A stretch of 36,929 nucleotides of DNA. Origin: an uncultured bacterium (GTDB lineage Bacteria; Verrucomicrobiota; Lentisphaeria; Oligosphaerales; Oligosphaeraceae). Under the pieces are notes generated by a model. The model did no database searches and was not told the DNA's origin. It was given only the letters and a program-made list of their open reading frames with translations. How positions within the stretch are numbered: the stretch's first letter is position 1; every line of letters starts with the position of its first letter. Where the stretch lies: positions 1-36,929 of the forward strand of contig CACYQT010000064.1 in assembly GCA_902776645.1 (NCBI GenBank). The letters run 5' to 3'. Of this stretch, positions 24,857 through 33,686 are shown piece after piece. The position numbers were made by a program, and so were the translations under genes.

Positions 24857-26032
24857 TCAATCATTGACAATCTTGTAATAAAATTCCGCATCCGCGGGAC
24901 GGATGTTCGTCAAGTCGCCACGATAGTGGCGCAGCGCCGTCGGAATATACGGATGCTTCAGCAATTCCGCTTCATTCAAATCGATGCCGATGCCCGGTCG
25001 ATCAGGAATCTCCATGCAGCCGTTGCGGACCGTCAAATCTTCGTCGCAGAGCAACTTACGATACGGCACATCCGTCATCATCATCTCCAGCATGACGAAA
25101 TTCGGAATGCACGCCGCAAGCTGCAGCGTCGCCGCGTTGGCCACGGGACCAGACGGATTGTGCGGGCAGAAACCGATATGCCGCGTTTCCGCCTCCGCCC
25201 CCAGAAAACGCATCTCCATGATGCCGCCCGCATGGGAGATGTCCGGCTGGATGTAGTCCGAGCAGTTCAATTCCATGAACTGGCGGTATTCATAGCGGTT
25301 GTAGAGCCGTTCGCCCGCCGCCAGCGACACGCGGACGCGATCCTTCACTTCCCGCATGCCTTCTTTATCATCCGGCGGAATCGGCTCCTCGAACCAGAAG
25401 ATATCGTATTCCTCCAGACGGCGGCCGATTTTCACAGCCGTCGGAATGTCGAAACGGCCATGCCCTTCGATGAGCAACTGGATGTCCTCTCCGGCCGCCT
25501 CCGCGACTTTTTCGATGCACTCCATGGCCTGGTTCAGATCATGCTTCGAAATCTGCTGCCACGCCTTGCCGAAGGGATCCCATTTGCAACCGGGGAACTT
25601 CAGTTTCTTCAGAATCTTCGCCTTTTCCGCAAATTCGTCTGGCGTCTTCGCAGGTGAGAACCAGCCGTTCACATAAATCGGAATCGCATCGCGGACTTTG
25701 CCGCCAAGTAGTTGATAGACAGGAACATTCAACTCCTTCCCCTTGATGTCCCACAACGCGATTTCCACGCCCGCGAGAGCCGACATCAGCACGGGGCCGC
25801 CACGCCAATACGCGTCGCGATAGCAGTCATGGCGAAACGCCTCGATGTTGCGCGGATCCTTTCCGATGAGATAGCCTTCCAAATCATGGATGGCGGCTTC
25901 CACCGTATGCTCCTTGTATTCCAAAGTCGCTTCGCCCCAACCATACAGACCGGAATCCGTCTCCACTTTCACAAAGACGAAATTCGTCCGGAAAGCGTTG
26001 CAGACAAATGTCTTGATTGCCGTGACTTTCAT
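24857..26032 (-). CDS. Enolase-superfamily sugar-acid dehydratase (galactonate dehydratase-like, MR/MLE family)
   Basis: A 391-residue protein of the mandelate racemase/muconate lactonizing group. The N-terminal capping domain has GLYGWGEAT. The barrel has KWDPFG, the metal ligands in EGHGRFD, WFEEPIPPDD and AGERLYNRYEYR, then QPDISHAGGI and CPHNPSGPVANAATLQLA. These features fit the D-galactonate dehydratase (DgoD) subgroup, which turns a sugar acid into its 2-keto-3-deoxy form. The true substrate may differ, since the subgroup is broad. AAGGAG precedes the ATG. The gene follows the SDR gene by 12 bases, so the oxidoreductase and dehydratase may act one after the other on the same sugar. Confidence 0.88.
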   Translation of the reverse strand: MKVTAIKTFVCNAFRTNFVFVKVETDSGLYGWGEATLEYKEHTVEAAIHDLEGYLIGKDPRNIEAFRHDCYRDAYWRGGPVLMSALAGVEIALWDIKGKELNVPVYQLLGGKVRDAIPIYVNGWFSPAKTPDEFAEKAKILKKLKFPGCKWDPFGKAWQQISKHDLNQAMECIEKVAEAAGEDIQLLIEGHGRFDIPTAVKIGRRLEEYDIFWFEEPIPPDDKEGMREVKDRVRVSLAAGERLYNRYEYRQFMELNCSDYIQPDISHAGGIMEMRFLGAEAETRHIGFCPHNPSGPVANAATLQLAACIPNFVMLEMMMTDVPYRKLLCDEDLTVRNGCMEIPDRPGIGIDLNEAELLKHPYIPTALRHYRGDLTNIRPADAEFYYKIVND

Positions 26033-26044
26033 GATTCTTCTCCT

Positions 26045-26785
26045 TTATGGCGCGTAGTACATGCCGCCGTTGACCTGCAGCGTGTCGCCCGTGACATATT
26101 CGTTTTTAAGCGCATAGACGACGGCCGCGGCGATCTCCTCCGACTCCGCCGGCCGCCCCAACGCGATTTTCGAAGCTTCGGCGGCCGCCTGTTCGGGCGT
26201 CAGCCGTTTCATCATGTTCTCCGTCAGCACCATGCCCGGACAGACGGTGTTCGCACGGATTTTGTACGGCGCGCCATTGGCCGCGAATGCACGCGTAAGT
26301 CCGTGCATGCCAAGCTTCGAGACGTTGTAGGCGATCATGTGCATCTCCGCCGGCGTGAACGCCCGGACGGAGGAAATGTTCACGATGCAGGAGCCCGCCA
26401 GCAGTTTCGCCTGCTCGAAAAACGACATGGAGCACAGATAGGCGCCTTTCAGATTGATGTCCATGACCAGTGAAAACCAGTCGCCGTTCGACATTTCCGG
26501 CTTGCGGAAGTACGGATCGACACGCGCGTTATTGACTAGATAATGGATTGGCGACAGCTTCGCGAACATCTGCTTCACCGCCGCCTCGTCCGAAACGTCA
26601 CAAACATAAACGGACGCCTTGCCGCCCGCCGCGATGATTTCATCTGCCACGGCTTGCGCCTTCGCTGGGCTATGTGCGCAATTGACAATCACTTCCGCGC
26701 CTTCTGCCGCCAATGTCTTCGCGATGACGCGCCCTATTCCCTGCGACGCGCCTGTGACCAGTGCTTTTTTCCCTTCAAATGACAT
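26045..26785 (-). CDS. SDR family oxidoreductase (FabG-like sugar or sugar-acid dehydrogenase)
   Basis: A 246-residue classical short-chain dehydrogenase with the cofactor motif TGASQGIGR at 10-18. The usual NNAG is altered to NNAR, and the active site shows INISSVRAF and YNVSK. VNGGMY near the C-terminus is usual for the family. It is the first gene of the minus-strand operon and has AAAAAGGAAA before its ATG. Alongside a galactonate-dehydratase-like enzyme it probably oxidises a sugar to a lactone or acid, or reduces a keto acid; the direction cannot be told. Confidence 0.88.
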   Translation of the reverse strand: MSFEGKKALVTGASQGIGRVIAKTLAAEGAEVIVNCAHSPAKAQAVADEIIAAGGKASVYVCDVSDEAAVKQMFAKLSPIHYLVNNARVDPYFRKPEMSNGDWFSLVMDINLKGAYLCSMSFFEQAKLLAGSCIVNISSVRAFTPAEMHMIAYNVSKLGMHGLTRAFAANGAPYKIRANTVCPGMVLTENMMKRLTPEQAAAEASKIALGRPAESEEIAAAVVYALKNEYVTGDTLQVNGGMYYAP

Positions 26786-26980
26786 GTGATTTCCTTTTTG
26801 TTATTTCTACTATTATTGTTCAGTTTTTTAGTAAAATGAATTTTCTTTCCAGCATCCCAATCTGTGATTTTCAAAACCGCCGAGCCGCCGGAGGCCCTAT
26901 GTTTTTCAGCATTCAGATTTCATCATGCCTAAACAAAGCCTTCAGCGATTGTTGGCCTCGGCGGCGAGGCTTTCTGCGAA

Positions 26981-27007
26981 AAATCTGTGTATTTTGTGTA
27001 TTCTGTG
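26981..27007. repeat. 9-bp tandem array, TATTNTGTG type
   Basis: Three consecutive 9-bp units: AAATCTGTG (26981-26989), TATTTTGTG (26990-26998) and TATTCTGTG (26999-27007). Confidence 0.6.
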
Positions 27008-27053
27008 GTGCTTTATGATTCTTTTGAGTGACCATGATGAAAATGACGATGAT

Positions 27054-27083
27054 TAATCTTATACCCACAACGCGAAAATGCAA
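27054..27083 (-). promoter_or_regulatory. Shared promoter/operator motif, copy 2 (upstream of the SDR operon)
   Basis: Read on the minus strand, TTGCATTTTCGC starts at 27083 and GATTA ends at 27054. TTGCAT with a 16-base spacer and TAAGAT (27061-27056) form a promoter. It points toward the SDR operon about 270 bases away, so it would give a long leader, or it may be an operator for the divergent uxaC side. Confidence 0.5.
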
Positions 27084-27152
27084 TAAATCATGGCTCATTC
27101 TTCAAAGGCCGTTCGTTTGAAATCCCCCCAAGAGGAATATATTTAAATACAT

Positions 27153-27179
27153 GTCCCTTTCGTCCCTTTCATCCCTTTT
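27153..27179. repeat. 9-bp tandem array, GTCCCTTTC type
   Basis: Units GTCCCTTTC (27153-27161), GTCCCTTTC (27162-27170) and ATCCCTTTT (27171-27179) end 14 bases before the uxaC start codon, taking the place where a ribosome binding site would be expected. Confidence 0.6.
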
Positions 27180-27193
27180 AAAATCCTCCAAAA

Positions 27194-28531
27194 ATGAGAC
27201 CGGATTTTCTTCTCCATTCCAGCGATGCGCAGGCATTGTATGAAACAGTGGCGCATTTTCCACTGATAGACTGGCATAACCATTTGTTTATAAAGGATAT
27301 CCAGCAGAACAGAAGATTCCGCACCATCACGGAACTGTGGGTCTCGTCTGATCCGTACAAGCATCGCGCCATGCGCATCTGCGGAGAAAAGGAAAGCCTC
27401 ATCACAGGCGAAGCCGACGATTTCGACCGTTTCGCGGCATGGAGCCGCACGCTTCCGCAGCTTGCCGGAAATCCGCTCTATTTTTGGAGCGCAATGGAAC
27501 TGGAGCGCGTGTTCGGCATCACGGATCCATTGAATGAGAAGACCGCTCGCGCCATCTATGAACAGGCCAATGAACAGCTTGCGCAGGAAGGATTTACCGC
27601 TCGCGGACTCTTGAGAAGATTCCATGTCGAATACGCCGCGCCATGCGTCGGGCTGGCGGATGATCTGTCATGTTTTGACGGCCTTTCCGGCATCGTCCCA
27701 AGCTTCCGTGGCGATGACGCCCTGAACTTGCGGCTGCCCAGCGATTGGCAACCCAAAACACTTGATGATTTTACTGCTTGCCTTTCGCAACGGCTTCAGG
27801 CGTTGGCAGAACATGGCTGCCTGTTCGCCGACCATGCGTTGGACGATGATTTCGTCTATCTTCCGGACGATGGCCGAAACGCCGCGCGTTTCGAATCATG
27901 GCGGCACGGCAATCTGCCGCCAGAAGACATACATCATCTTCAATCGGAAATACTTCGGAGATTGGCGAACGAATACGCGCGGCGCCATTGGGTTCTTCAG
28001 CTCCATGTCGGAGCATTGCGCAAGACAAGCGACCGTCTGCGCCGCATCGCAGGCCCGGCCGGCGGCTATGCGACGATTAGCAGTTCCGCCGACATGGCGT
28101 CGTTGTCGACGTTGCTGAACGACATGGAGCAAGCAGAAAACGGCATGCCGCGAATCATCCTCTACCCATTGTCACCGAACGATTTGGCACCATTCGCCTG
28201 CCTGACGGGATCGTTCACTGGCGACGGCGTTCGCGGACAAGTAAGGCTCGGTCCCGCATGGTGGTATTGCGATCAACGGATGGGTATTCGCGAATGCCTC
28301 TCGGCCGCCGCCGCATTCGGCGTGCTGTCCGTCCATCCAGGCATGACGACCGATTCGCGAAGCCTTCTGAGCTTCGTCAGACATGATTATTTTCGACGTG
28401 TCCTATGCGATTTTCTCGCGGAGCAGGCTCAGCAGGATGAACTGCCGCGGTACATAGTAACTTTGGCAAAACTGGCATATGCGTTATCATATGGCAACGC
28501 AAAACAACTGATTACGGAGACGATAAGATGA
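27194..28531 (+). CDS. uxaC: Glucuronate (uronate) isomerase
   Basis: UxaC converts D-glucuronate to D-fructuronate, and galacturonate to tagaturonate. The 445-residue protein is an amidohydrolase-fold enzyme with the metal-site motif IDWHNHL (25-31), ELWVSSDPYKHRAMR near 48-62 and QLHVGALR near 272. The family-typical C-terminal motifs are GPAWWYCDQRMGIREC, VHPGMTTDSRSLLSFVRHDY and FRRVLCDFL. No Shine-Dalgarno is visible; a 9-bp repeat lies directly upstream. It is the first gene of a three-gene uronate operon and its stop codon overlaps the uxuB start. Confidence 0.95.
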   Translation: MRPDFLLHSSDAQALYETVAHFPLIDWHNHLFIKDIQQNRRFRTITELWVSSDPYKHRAMRICGEKESLITGEADDFDRFAAWSRTLPQLAGNPLYFWSAMELERVFGITDPLNEKTARAIYEQANEQLAQEGFTARGLLRRFHVEYAAPCVGLADDLSCFDGLSGIVPSFRGDDALNLRLPSDWQPKTLDDFTACLSQRLQALAEHGCLFADHALDDDFVYLPDDGRNAARFESWRHGNLPPEDIHHLQSEILRRLANEYARRHWVLQLHVGALRKTSDRLRRIAGPAGGYATISSSADMASLSTLLNDMEQAENGMPRIILYPLSPNDLAPFACLTGSFTGDGVRGQVRLGPAWWYCDQRMGIRECLSAAAAFGVLSVHPGMTTDSRSLLSFVRHDYFRRVLCDFLAEQAQQDELPRYIVTLAKLAYALSYGNAKQLITETIR

Positions 28532-29376
28532 GCATGAAATGGAATGGCAAAGTGGCGGTTGTCACAGGAGCAGGCGGAACGCTCTGTTCCGTCATCGCGG
28601 CGTTTTTGGCTGAAAAAGGCATGAAAGTCGTCTTGATCGGCCGAACAAAGGAGAAGCTGGACAAAACGGCGGCCGTCATCCAGTCCAAAGGCGGTATCTA
28701 CCGGATCGAATGCGCGGATGTGAACGACGTCGCGGCTCTGACCGACATCGCCTCCCGCGTCGCGGCCGAATGGGGCCCCTGCCGCATTCTTGTCAACGGC
28801 GCAGGCGGAAACAACATCAACGCGATGACGACCAACACGGCCTACAATCCAGTGGAAATCACATCCGACAAGCCGGACGACATGCGCGGATTCTTCGATC
28901 TCGACATGGACGTCTTCGCCAACGTCTTGAAAACCAACACAGTCGGAACGGTCATCCCCTGCCAGATCTTCGGCAAGCAGATGGCGGCAGCCGGCGGCGG
29001 TTCCATTCTCAACTTCGCGTCCATGAACACCTACCGCCCGTTGTCGCGCGTGTCCGCCTACGCCATGAGCAAGGCCGCCATCGCGAATTTCACGCAATGG
29101 CTGGCCGCCTATCTCGCGCCAGCGAACATCCGCGTAAACGCCGTCGCCCCAGGCTTCTTCGTGAATGAACGGAGCATCAAATACTTGCGGACGCCGGATG
29201 GCGGCCTCTCGGCACGCGGCGAAAACGTCATGCACCACACGCCCATGCAGCGCTTCGGCGAAGCGCAGGACCTGCTGGGCTGCGTTGAATGGCTGCTCGA
29301 CGACGAGAAGGCGGCTTTCGTGACCGGCATCACCGTGCCGGTCGATGGTGGATTCCTTTCCAGCACAGGGATTTAG
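28528..29376 (+). CDS. uxuB: D-mannonate oxidoreductase, SDR type
   Basis: A 282-residue short-chain dehydrogenase: VVTGAGGTLCSVIAAFLAEKG at the N-terminus, LVNGAGGNNINAM, the catalytic YAMSK and VDGGF near the end. The wide insertion around DMRGFFDLDMDVF and the position between uxaC and a mannonate dehydratase point to fructuronate reductase (D-mannonate oxidoreductase) of the SDR type, known from Bacillus and Bacteroides, rather than the long-chain E. coli UxuB. It would reduce D-fructuronate to D-mannonate with NAD(P)H. Its ATG overlaps the uxaC stop (ATGA), and GGAG lies about nine bases upstream. Confidence 0.9.
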   Translation: MSMKWNGKVAVVTGAGGTLCSVIAAFLAEKGMKVVLIGRTKEKLDKTAAVIQSKGGIYRIECADVNDVAALTDIASRVAAEWGPCRILVNGAGGNNINAMTTNTAYNPVEITSDKPDDMRGFFDLDMDVFANVLKTNTVGTVIPCQIFGKQMAAAGGGSILNFASMNTYRPLSRVSAYAMSKAAIANFTQWLAAYLAPANIRVNAVAPGFFVNERSIKYLRTPDGGLSARGENVMHHTPMQRFGEAQDLLGCVEWLLDDEKAAFVTGITVPVDGGFLSSTGI

Positions 29377-29379
29377 GCT

Positions 29380-30324
29380 ATGAAACTCGGTTTGATGCTT
29401 CCATGCAAACGAAACATCCAGTGGACGCTCGCCGCCCAGCTTGGAGTGGAGGCGGTCGTCACGAAAGCCGCGCCGGAATTGAGCGGTCTTTCCGATCCGT
29501 CTGATTACGAATCACTGAAATTCATCCGTGACCAGTTCGAAGACGCAGGGCTGAATCTGTACGCGCTCGAAGGCGACGAATTCGACATGAGCCGCATCAA
29601 GCTCGGCCTGCCCGGCCGTGACGAAGATATTGAAAAATATTGCAAGATGCTCACCAACATGGGCCGTCTCGGCCTGAAGCTGCTCTGCTACAACTTCATG
29701 GCCGGAGTCGGCTGGTTCCGTTCTCGCAACGATTTACGTGAACGCGGCGGTGCACTCACAAGCGGTTTCGACATATCGGAAATCGACAACAATGTCCCGC
29801 TGAAATTCTCCGAAGAGCAATTATGGGACAACTACGCCTATTTCCTCCGCGCCGTGATGCCTGCCGCCGAAGCCGCCGGCGTGAAGATAGGCCTCCATCC
29901 GGACGATCCGCCGCTGTCGCCATTCTTTGGCTACCCACGCATCCTCACGAGCGCGGACGCCTATCGTCGCGCGATGTCGCTGAGCGACAGTCCGTCGCAC
30001 GGCATCACGTTCTGCCAAGCGACTTTCCGTGCGATGGGCGAAGACGTCTTCAAACTGATTCCGGAATTCGGCAAACGGATTTTCTTCCTCCATTTCCGTG
30101 ATGTGACGGGTACGAAAACATGTTTCCGCGAAACATTCCACGACAACGGTCCGACGGACATGGCGGAACTCTTGCGGATCACGTTGAAACACGCCCCCGA
30201 CTGTCTCGTCCGCCCGGACCACACGCCGACCATGGCCGGTGAAAGCAACGAAAATTTCGGTTACACGATGCAGGGCAACCTCTTCGCAACAGGCTACATA
30301 AAAGGAATTCTGGACGCATTGTAA
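29380..30324 (+). CDS. uxuA: Mannonate dehydratase
   Basis: UxuA removes water from D-mannonate to give 2-keto-3-deoxygluconate. The 314-residue TIM-barrel protein shows GLHPDDPPLSPFFGYPR, ITFCQATF, the metal-ligand region FLHFRDVTG with FRETFHDNGPTDM, and RPDHTPTMAGE. It is shorter than E. coli UxuA (about 394) but in line with compact bacterial homologues of this subfamily. It starts three bases after the uxuB stop. Its final codons and stop lie inside a dispersed hairpin element that follows. No kinase or aldolase for the product is in the window. Confidence 0.92.
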   Translation: MKLGLMLPCKRNIQWTLAAQLGVEAVVTKAAPELSGLSDPSDYESLKFIRDQFEDAGLNLYALEGDEFDMSRIKLGLPGRDEDIEKYCKMLTNMGRLGLKLLCYNFMAGVGWFRSRNDLRERGGALTSGFDISEIDNNVPLKFSEEQLWDNYAYFLRAVMPAAEAAGVKIGLHPDDPPLSPFFGYPRILTSADAYRRAMSLSDSPSHGITFCQATFRAMGEDVFKLIPEFGKRIFFLHFRDVTGTKTCFRETFHDNGPTDMAELLRITLKHAPDCLVRPDHTPTMAGESNENFGYTMQGNLFATGYIKGILDAL

Positions 30325-30442
30325 CGACGGCGTCCCGCCGTTGAACGGTGTGCCGATGGCGTCCCGCCGATTGTAACGACGGCGTCTCGCCGTTGATGGC
30401 ATATTACCTACGGGCCGACGGCGGGGACGCCGTCGCTACAAC
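30319..30442. repeat. Cluster of four dispersed hairpin elements, one inverted
   Basis: Copy A (30319-30343) and copy C (30371-30395) read TTGTAACGACGGCGTC followed by the complementary CGCCGTT. Copy B (30352-30372) is degenerate. Copy D (30417-30442) is the same unit inverted; its complement begins GTTGTAGCGACGGCG. Copies C and D could fold into one long cruciform, which may also end the uxuA transcript or the converging glycosidase transcript. Confidence 0.75.
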
Positions 30443-30474
30443 AGCGGGACGCACCGCGCCACTTCACTTCCTCC

Positions 30475-33459
30475 CTATTCCTCCACGACGACATCCTGTA
30501 TTTCCACCCCGTGCGGGCGATCGGAATTCTCGCCATACAGGAATCTTCCGAAGCAGAAACTGCTTTCCGTGATGGCGTGGACGTTCAGCTTGTCGCCTTC
30601 GCCGCCGCGATTTTCGGGCTGGCCGCCCCAATGGCGGAAGAGATACAATTTTTCTACGGGAATCCGAATATGCTGCCAGTCCGTCGTCAACGGGACGTTC
30701 ATGCCCCATGCCGAGCCGTCGGATTCAATGAAGACCATTTCCACTTTGTCCGTCCAAGGATAGAGAGCGCGTGCCGTCATGACAATCGTCTTGTATGTTT
30801 TGCCGGCATCCAGCTGCCGTTTGAAGGACGCCGAAATGCCTGGCCGCGCCGTTGAAAAGTCCTGCCCGCCGCCTTTGTTGCTAAACGAAGAAGCGGTCCA
30901 CCGCCATGCAAGATGCCCTGGCTCCATGCCGAAAATGGACATGCAGATCGACGGTCCTCTGGTTAGCGGGACAATGGCGTTGTCGAATTCCACCAGAACA
31001 GGCGGATCGTCCTTCCGCATGACGCGAAGCAACGGCTCGTCCGACCGATACACCCAGTCCGCTTGCTGGATTTCAACCCAATGCGGCTTTTCACGCAACG
31101 CAGGAAACAGCCATGTTCCCGTGATCAGACTGAGCTCTTTCGCAAGCGTCGCGTCCGCCATGCCTTCATGTGTGCTCCATAACGTTGGAAGTTGCGACAG
31201 AGTGACTTCCCCATCCTGCCACGTCGTTGTCAGCATCACGGGCTGTCCATACGCATGCGTGCCGTCATGAATCACGCCGACCTCCACGCCAGTCGTGTTT
31301 TCACCGCCGCGCAGACGAAGCCGCAACGCCGTCGCAACAGCGTCTTTTGGAAGCGGCGTCAACGCGAATCGCATCCCCATGGCGGCCTTGCCTGTGCCAA
31401 AGCCGTCGGCGGACATTCTTATGCTCTTGTTTCCAGCATCATAGGAATATGAATAGACATGGCCGTCACCGCTTGTCCGGCCTTCCTCAAGCGGCGTGTT
31501 TTCATCGATGCGCAAGGCCGGCCATGTCTGGCCCGCCTTCGCAGTTGTTTTCGTCAGAGTTTTCCCTCCTGGAAACACAAGCGTCTCGCCATCCGCTTCA
31601 TGTTCAATGTGAACGAAATACATCCCCGCCTTCATCCGCTCTTTCGGCAGAACGGCGCGATAGGAGAAACGTTGCGTTTTCGTCAACGGCGCATGGATGG
31701 CCTCACCGCCGTTCACAGGCGTTGCGACGACTTCCAGCCGCGCGCAGTTTTTCTTGACGACACCCGTCACCGTCACAATTCCGTCATCGCCTTCACAGAA
31801 TGAATCAAGAGTGATGTTGAACACAGGCTGGACCACATCCCTGGACAATGGCGGCAGGACGAATTCACGATTCGGCGTGAAAACGACCGGCTGATCCATC
31901 CCCTTCCGCATCAAGCGGTAACGCCCTGCAAAAAGTTTGATTTTGCCGTCCGTGGTGACATTTTCTATGGCAAGACCGTCCTTTTTCTCCCGCCAGACAG
32001 TGAAAACGTTGCCCAGATCAGGCAATTTCACAACCATTTCATTTTCATTGTCCAGCAAACGGACTTTCTCCTGCGAGCCGCCAACATACGGGTCTTTGAC
32101 AATCAAGGCGTCAGGATAAACTTCCAACAGCCAGTCGCCTGTGTCCTGCTTGTCCAGAAAATACGCACCCGTTCCGCTATAACGGACTAGAGGCGAACTG
32201 CCGACACCCCACACGCGCTTCAACGCCTGCGGGTTGAGCGGAATAGTCTCTGTATCGTTCGTATAGAGGAAATCCTTCTCCGTCACCATCTCCGCCAGAT
32301 CCTTTTCATATGACAATTTGAAATCGCCGAACGTGCAACTTTCAGGATATTTGCCATATTGGAAATGGCGTGGAATCCGCCGAAACACTTCTGCCGCAAT
32401 GGCAAAGCCTATGGCCTTGCCAGGCGTGTAAAGCAGATTCAGATAATGCGTCTGCCAATTCTGGTTGTTCGACGCCAGTTCCAACACATCATATTGGAAT
32501 TGCGTGGCAATTTGCGCACCGGAATTTCTAAACGACCGCGCCATCGCCGGATACATCGTCGTCTGATGGATATCCGCGCAGTCGAATTCATAAATCATCC
32601 GTGCCTTTCCATTAAGGACGGGATCATAGAATTCCTTCAAAAACTTATCGACTTTCGGCAGATAATTCGCCGTCAGCGTCCGTTTGTTCAGCAAGCCGGA
32701 AGGATACCAGCCATGGGTGACACCTTGTATATTCGATTTGGAAACAGGCTCTTGTGTATTCTGCCAGACACTGAAGAATATCGGTTTTGTAGTGCCGGAT
32801 TTCCGCAATCCATCCACCAACGCATTCACAAACGCCGTAATATCCTCTTTGGGAAAATCCTTTTCATAAAGCGGTTCATTAATCAATTCGAAGACGGGAA
32901 TGGCGGGATCTTCCGCATAAGTCTTTCCGTTATAGCGATTGACATGCTTTCCGAACTGTTCAAGAAAGTTTGCCATGTAGCCCCATGACTTGCGGTCCGC
33001 GATCATTTCGCGGATAGTGTCGTAGCGTGATGCGAAACAATTCGGACTGCCGCCTTTGGAACCCCACCAGGCGATAGGCGTCAAAACCACGTAAATGTCT
33101 CGCCCCGAGCATTCTGAAATCAAATAGTCCAGAAGCTCCACATGTTCGTTGTCGATGAAATTGCCGTCTTGATCCGTGAATTCGCGTTCGAAGCAATGGA
33201 GCCGCAGCGCCGTTAGCCCAAGACGCTGGAAATGAGCCAGATCCTGCCGGATCGCCTCCTTGTGGTCGATGCCGCGTTGTTTCAAAGCCGCGTAATCAAT
33301 GGCGAAAGGCGGGTAGTAGTTCACACCGAAAAGCGCCACCTCCTCTTGAGCGTCGTCACGGTAGCGCAACACGCCATTCCCGTCCACAAACATATAGCGG
33401 TTCGCCGCGCCATACACGCTCATAGCCGTCAATGTGCATATCAATAGGAATCTGTTCAT
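30475..33459 (-). CDS. Secreted GH5/clan GH-A-like glycosidase with C-terminal beta domains
   Basis: I start at the ATG at 33459, which has GGAG eight bases upstream and gives a signal peptide (MNRFLLICTLTAMSVYGA). The protein has 994 residues. Residues about 25-400 form a clan GH-A TIM barrel: FGVNYYPP near 50, RLHCFERE, FELINEP near 190-196 with the probable acid/base glutamate, and MIYEFDCAD near 290 with the probable nucleophile. About 600 residues of beta-rich domains follow, including a late carbohydrate-binding-like region. Clan GH-A covers cellulases, mannanases and beta-galactosidases, so the substrate cannot be named. Copy 3 of the shared promoter motif lies 40-70 bases upstream. 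Confidence 0.82.
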   Translation of the reverse strand: MNRFLLICTLTAMSVYGAANRYMFVDGNGVLRYRDDAQEEVALFGVNYYPPFAIDYAALKQRGIDHKEAIRQDLAHFQRLGLTALRLHCFEREFTDQDGNFIDNEHVELLDYLISECSGRDIYVVLTPIAWWGSKGGSPNCFASRYDTIREMIADRKSWGYMANFLEQFGKHVNRYNGKTYAEDPAIPVFELINEPLYEKDFPKEDITAFVNALVDGLRKSGTTKPIFFSVWQNTQEPVSKSNIQGVTHGWYPSGLLNKRTLTANYLPKVDKFLKEFYDPVLNGKARMIYEFDCADIHQTTMYPAMARSFRNSGAQIATQFQYDVLELASNNQNWQTHYLNLLYTPGKAIGFAIAAEVFRRIPRHFQYGKYPESCTFGDFKLSYEKDLAEMVTEKDFLYTNDTETIPLNPQALKRVWGVGSSPLVRYSGTGAYFLDKQDTGDWLLEVYPDALIVKDPYVGGSQEKVRLLDNENEMVVKLPDLGNVFTVWREKKDGLAIENVTTDGKIKLFAGRYRLMRKGMDQPVVFTPNREFVLPPLSRDVVQPVFNITLDSFCEGDDGIVTVTGVVKKNCARLEVVATPVNGGEAIHAPLTKTQRFSYRAVLPKERMKAGMYFVHIEHEADGETLVFPGGKTLTKTTAKAGQTWPALRIDENTPLEEGRTSGDGHVYSYSYDAGNKSIRMSADGFGTGKAAMGMRFALTPLPKDAVATALRLRLRGGENTTGVEVGVIHDGTHAYGQPVMLTTTWQDGEVTLSQLPTLWSTHEGMADATLAKELSLITGTWLFPALREKPHWVEIQQADWVYRSDEPLLRVMRKDDPPVLVEFDNAIVPLTRGPSICMSIFGMEPGHLAWRWTASSFSNKGGGQDFSTARPGISASFKRQLDAGKTYKTIVMTARALYPWTDKVEMVFIESDGSAWGMNVPLTTDWQHIRIPVEKLYLFRHWGGQPENRGGEGDKLNVHAITESSFCFGRFLYGENSDRPHGVEIQDVVVEE

Positions 33460-33499
33460 CGCATCGCTCCATGTCGCAAGGTTGAAAAACACAATTGGT

Positions 33500-33529
33500 T
33501 AATCATATATCCATTATGCGAAAATGCAA
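33500..33529 (-). promoter_or_regulatory. Shared promoter/operator motif, copy 3 (GH5-like gene)
   Basis: On the minus strand TTGCATTTTCGC starts at 33529. TTGCAT, a 16-base spacer and TATGAT (33507-33502, 5 of 6) form a convincing promoter, and GATTA ends at 33500. The start codon lies about 43 bases further on. Confidence 0.65.
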
Positions 33530-33616
33530 CATTTTGGCTCTTTTTCATGAAGCGACGGCGGCGTGATCGTGTCTGAAACATGCGATTGATCAATATCAAA
33601 TGATTTTCATCAAAAC

Positions 33617-33644
33617 TTGCAAGCGCTCTCTTTTAGTATAAATT
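33617..33644 (+). promoter_or_regulatory. Candidate promoter of the M19 dipeptidase gene
   Basis: TTGCAA (33617-33622) with the AT-rich TATAAATTAT at 33637-33646. The best -10, TAAATT, follows a 16-base spacer. Transcription would start near 33650, so the ATG at 33645 cannot be the start, which supports the one at 33687. Confidence 0.45.
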
Positions 33645-33686
33645 ATGGTGGGGTGGGAGCTTACACAACCCAAAAAGCAACAAACC

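Larger units (their letters stand above)
26786..27193. other. Divergent intergenic region between the two sugar-acid operons
   Basis: 408 bases without a believable gene. It contains a small hairpin GCCTCG-GCGG-CGAGGC (26955-26970), two separate three-unit 9-bp arrays (26981 and 27153) and the second copy of the shared promoter motif. On the plus strand TTGAAA at 27115-27120 is the only -35-like box near uxaC, and no clear -10 follows. Short minus-strand frames here arise from the repeats. Confidence 0.6.

Noticed and set aside
26913..27098. Small minus-strand frame reading NHKAPQNTQNTQIF
   Set aside because: The repeated peptide is produced by the 9-bp tandem array; there is no ribosome binding site or family match.
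27143..27625. 160-codon minus-strand frame overlapping the start of uxaC
   Set aside because: Antisense to the conserved metal-site region of uxaC, and its end is made of the 9-bp GTCCCTTTC array.
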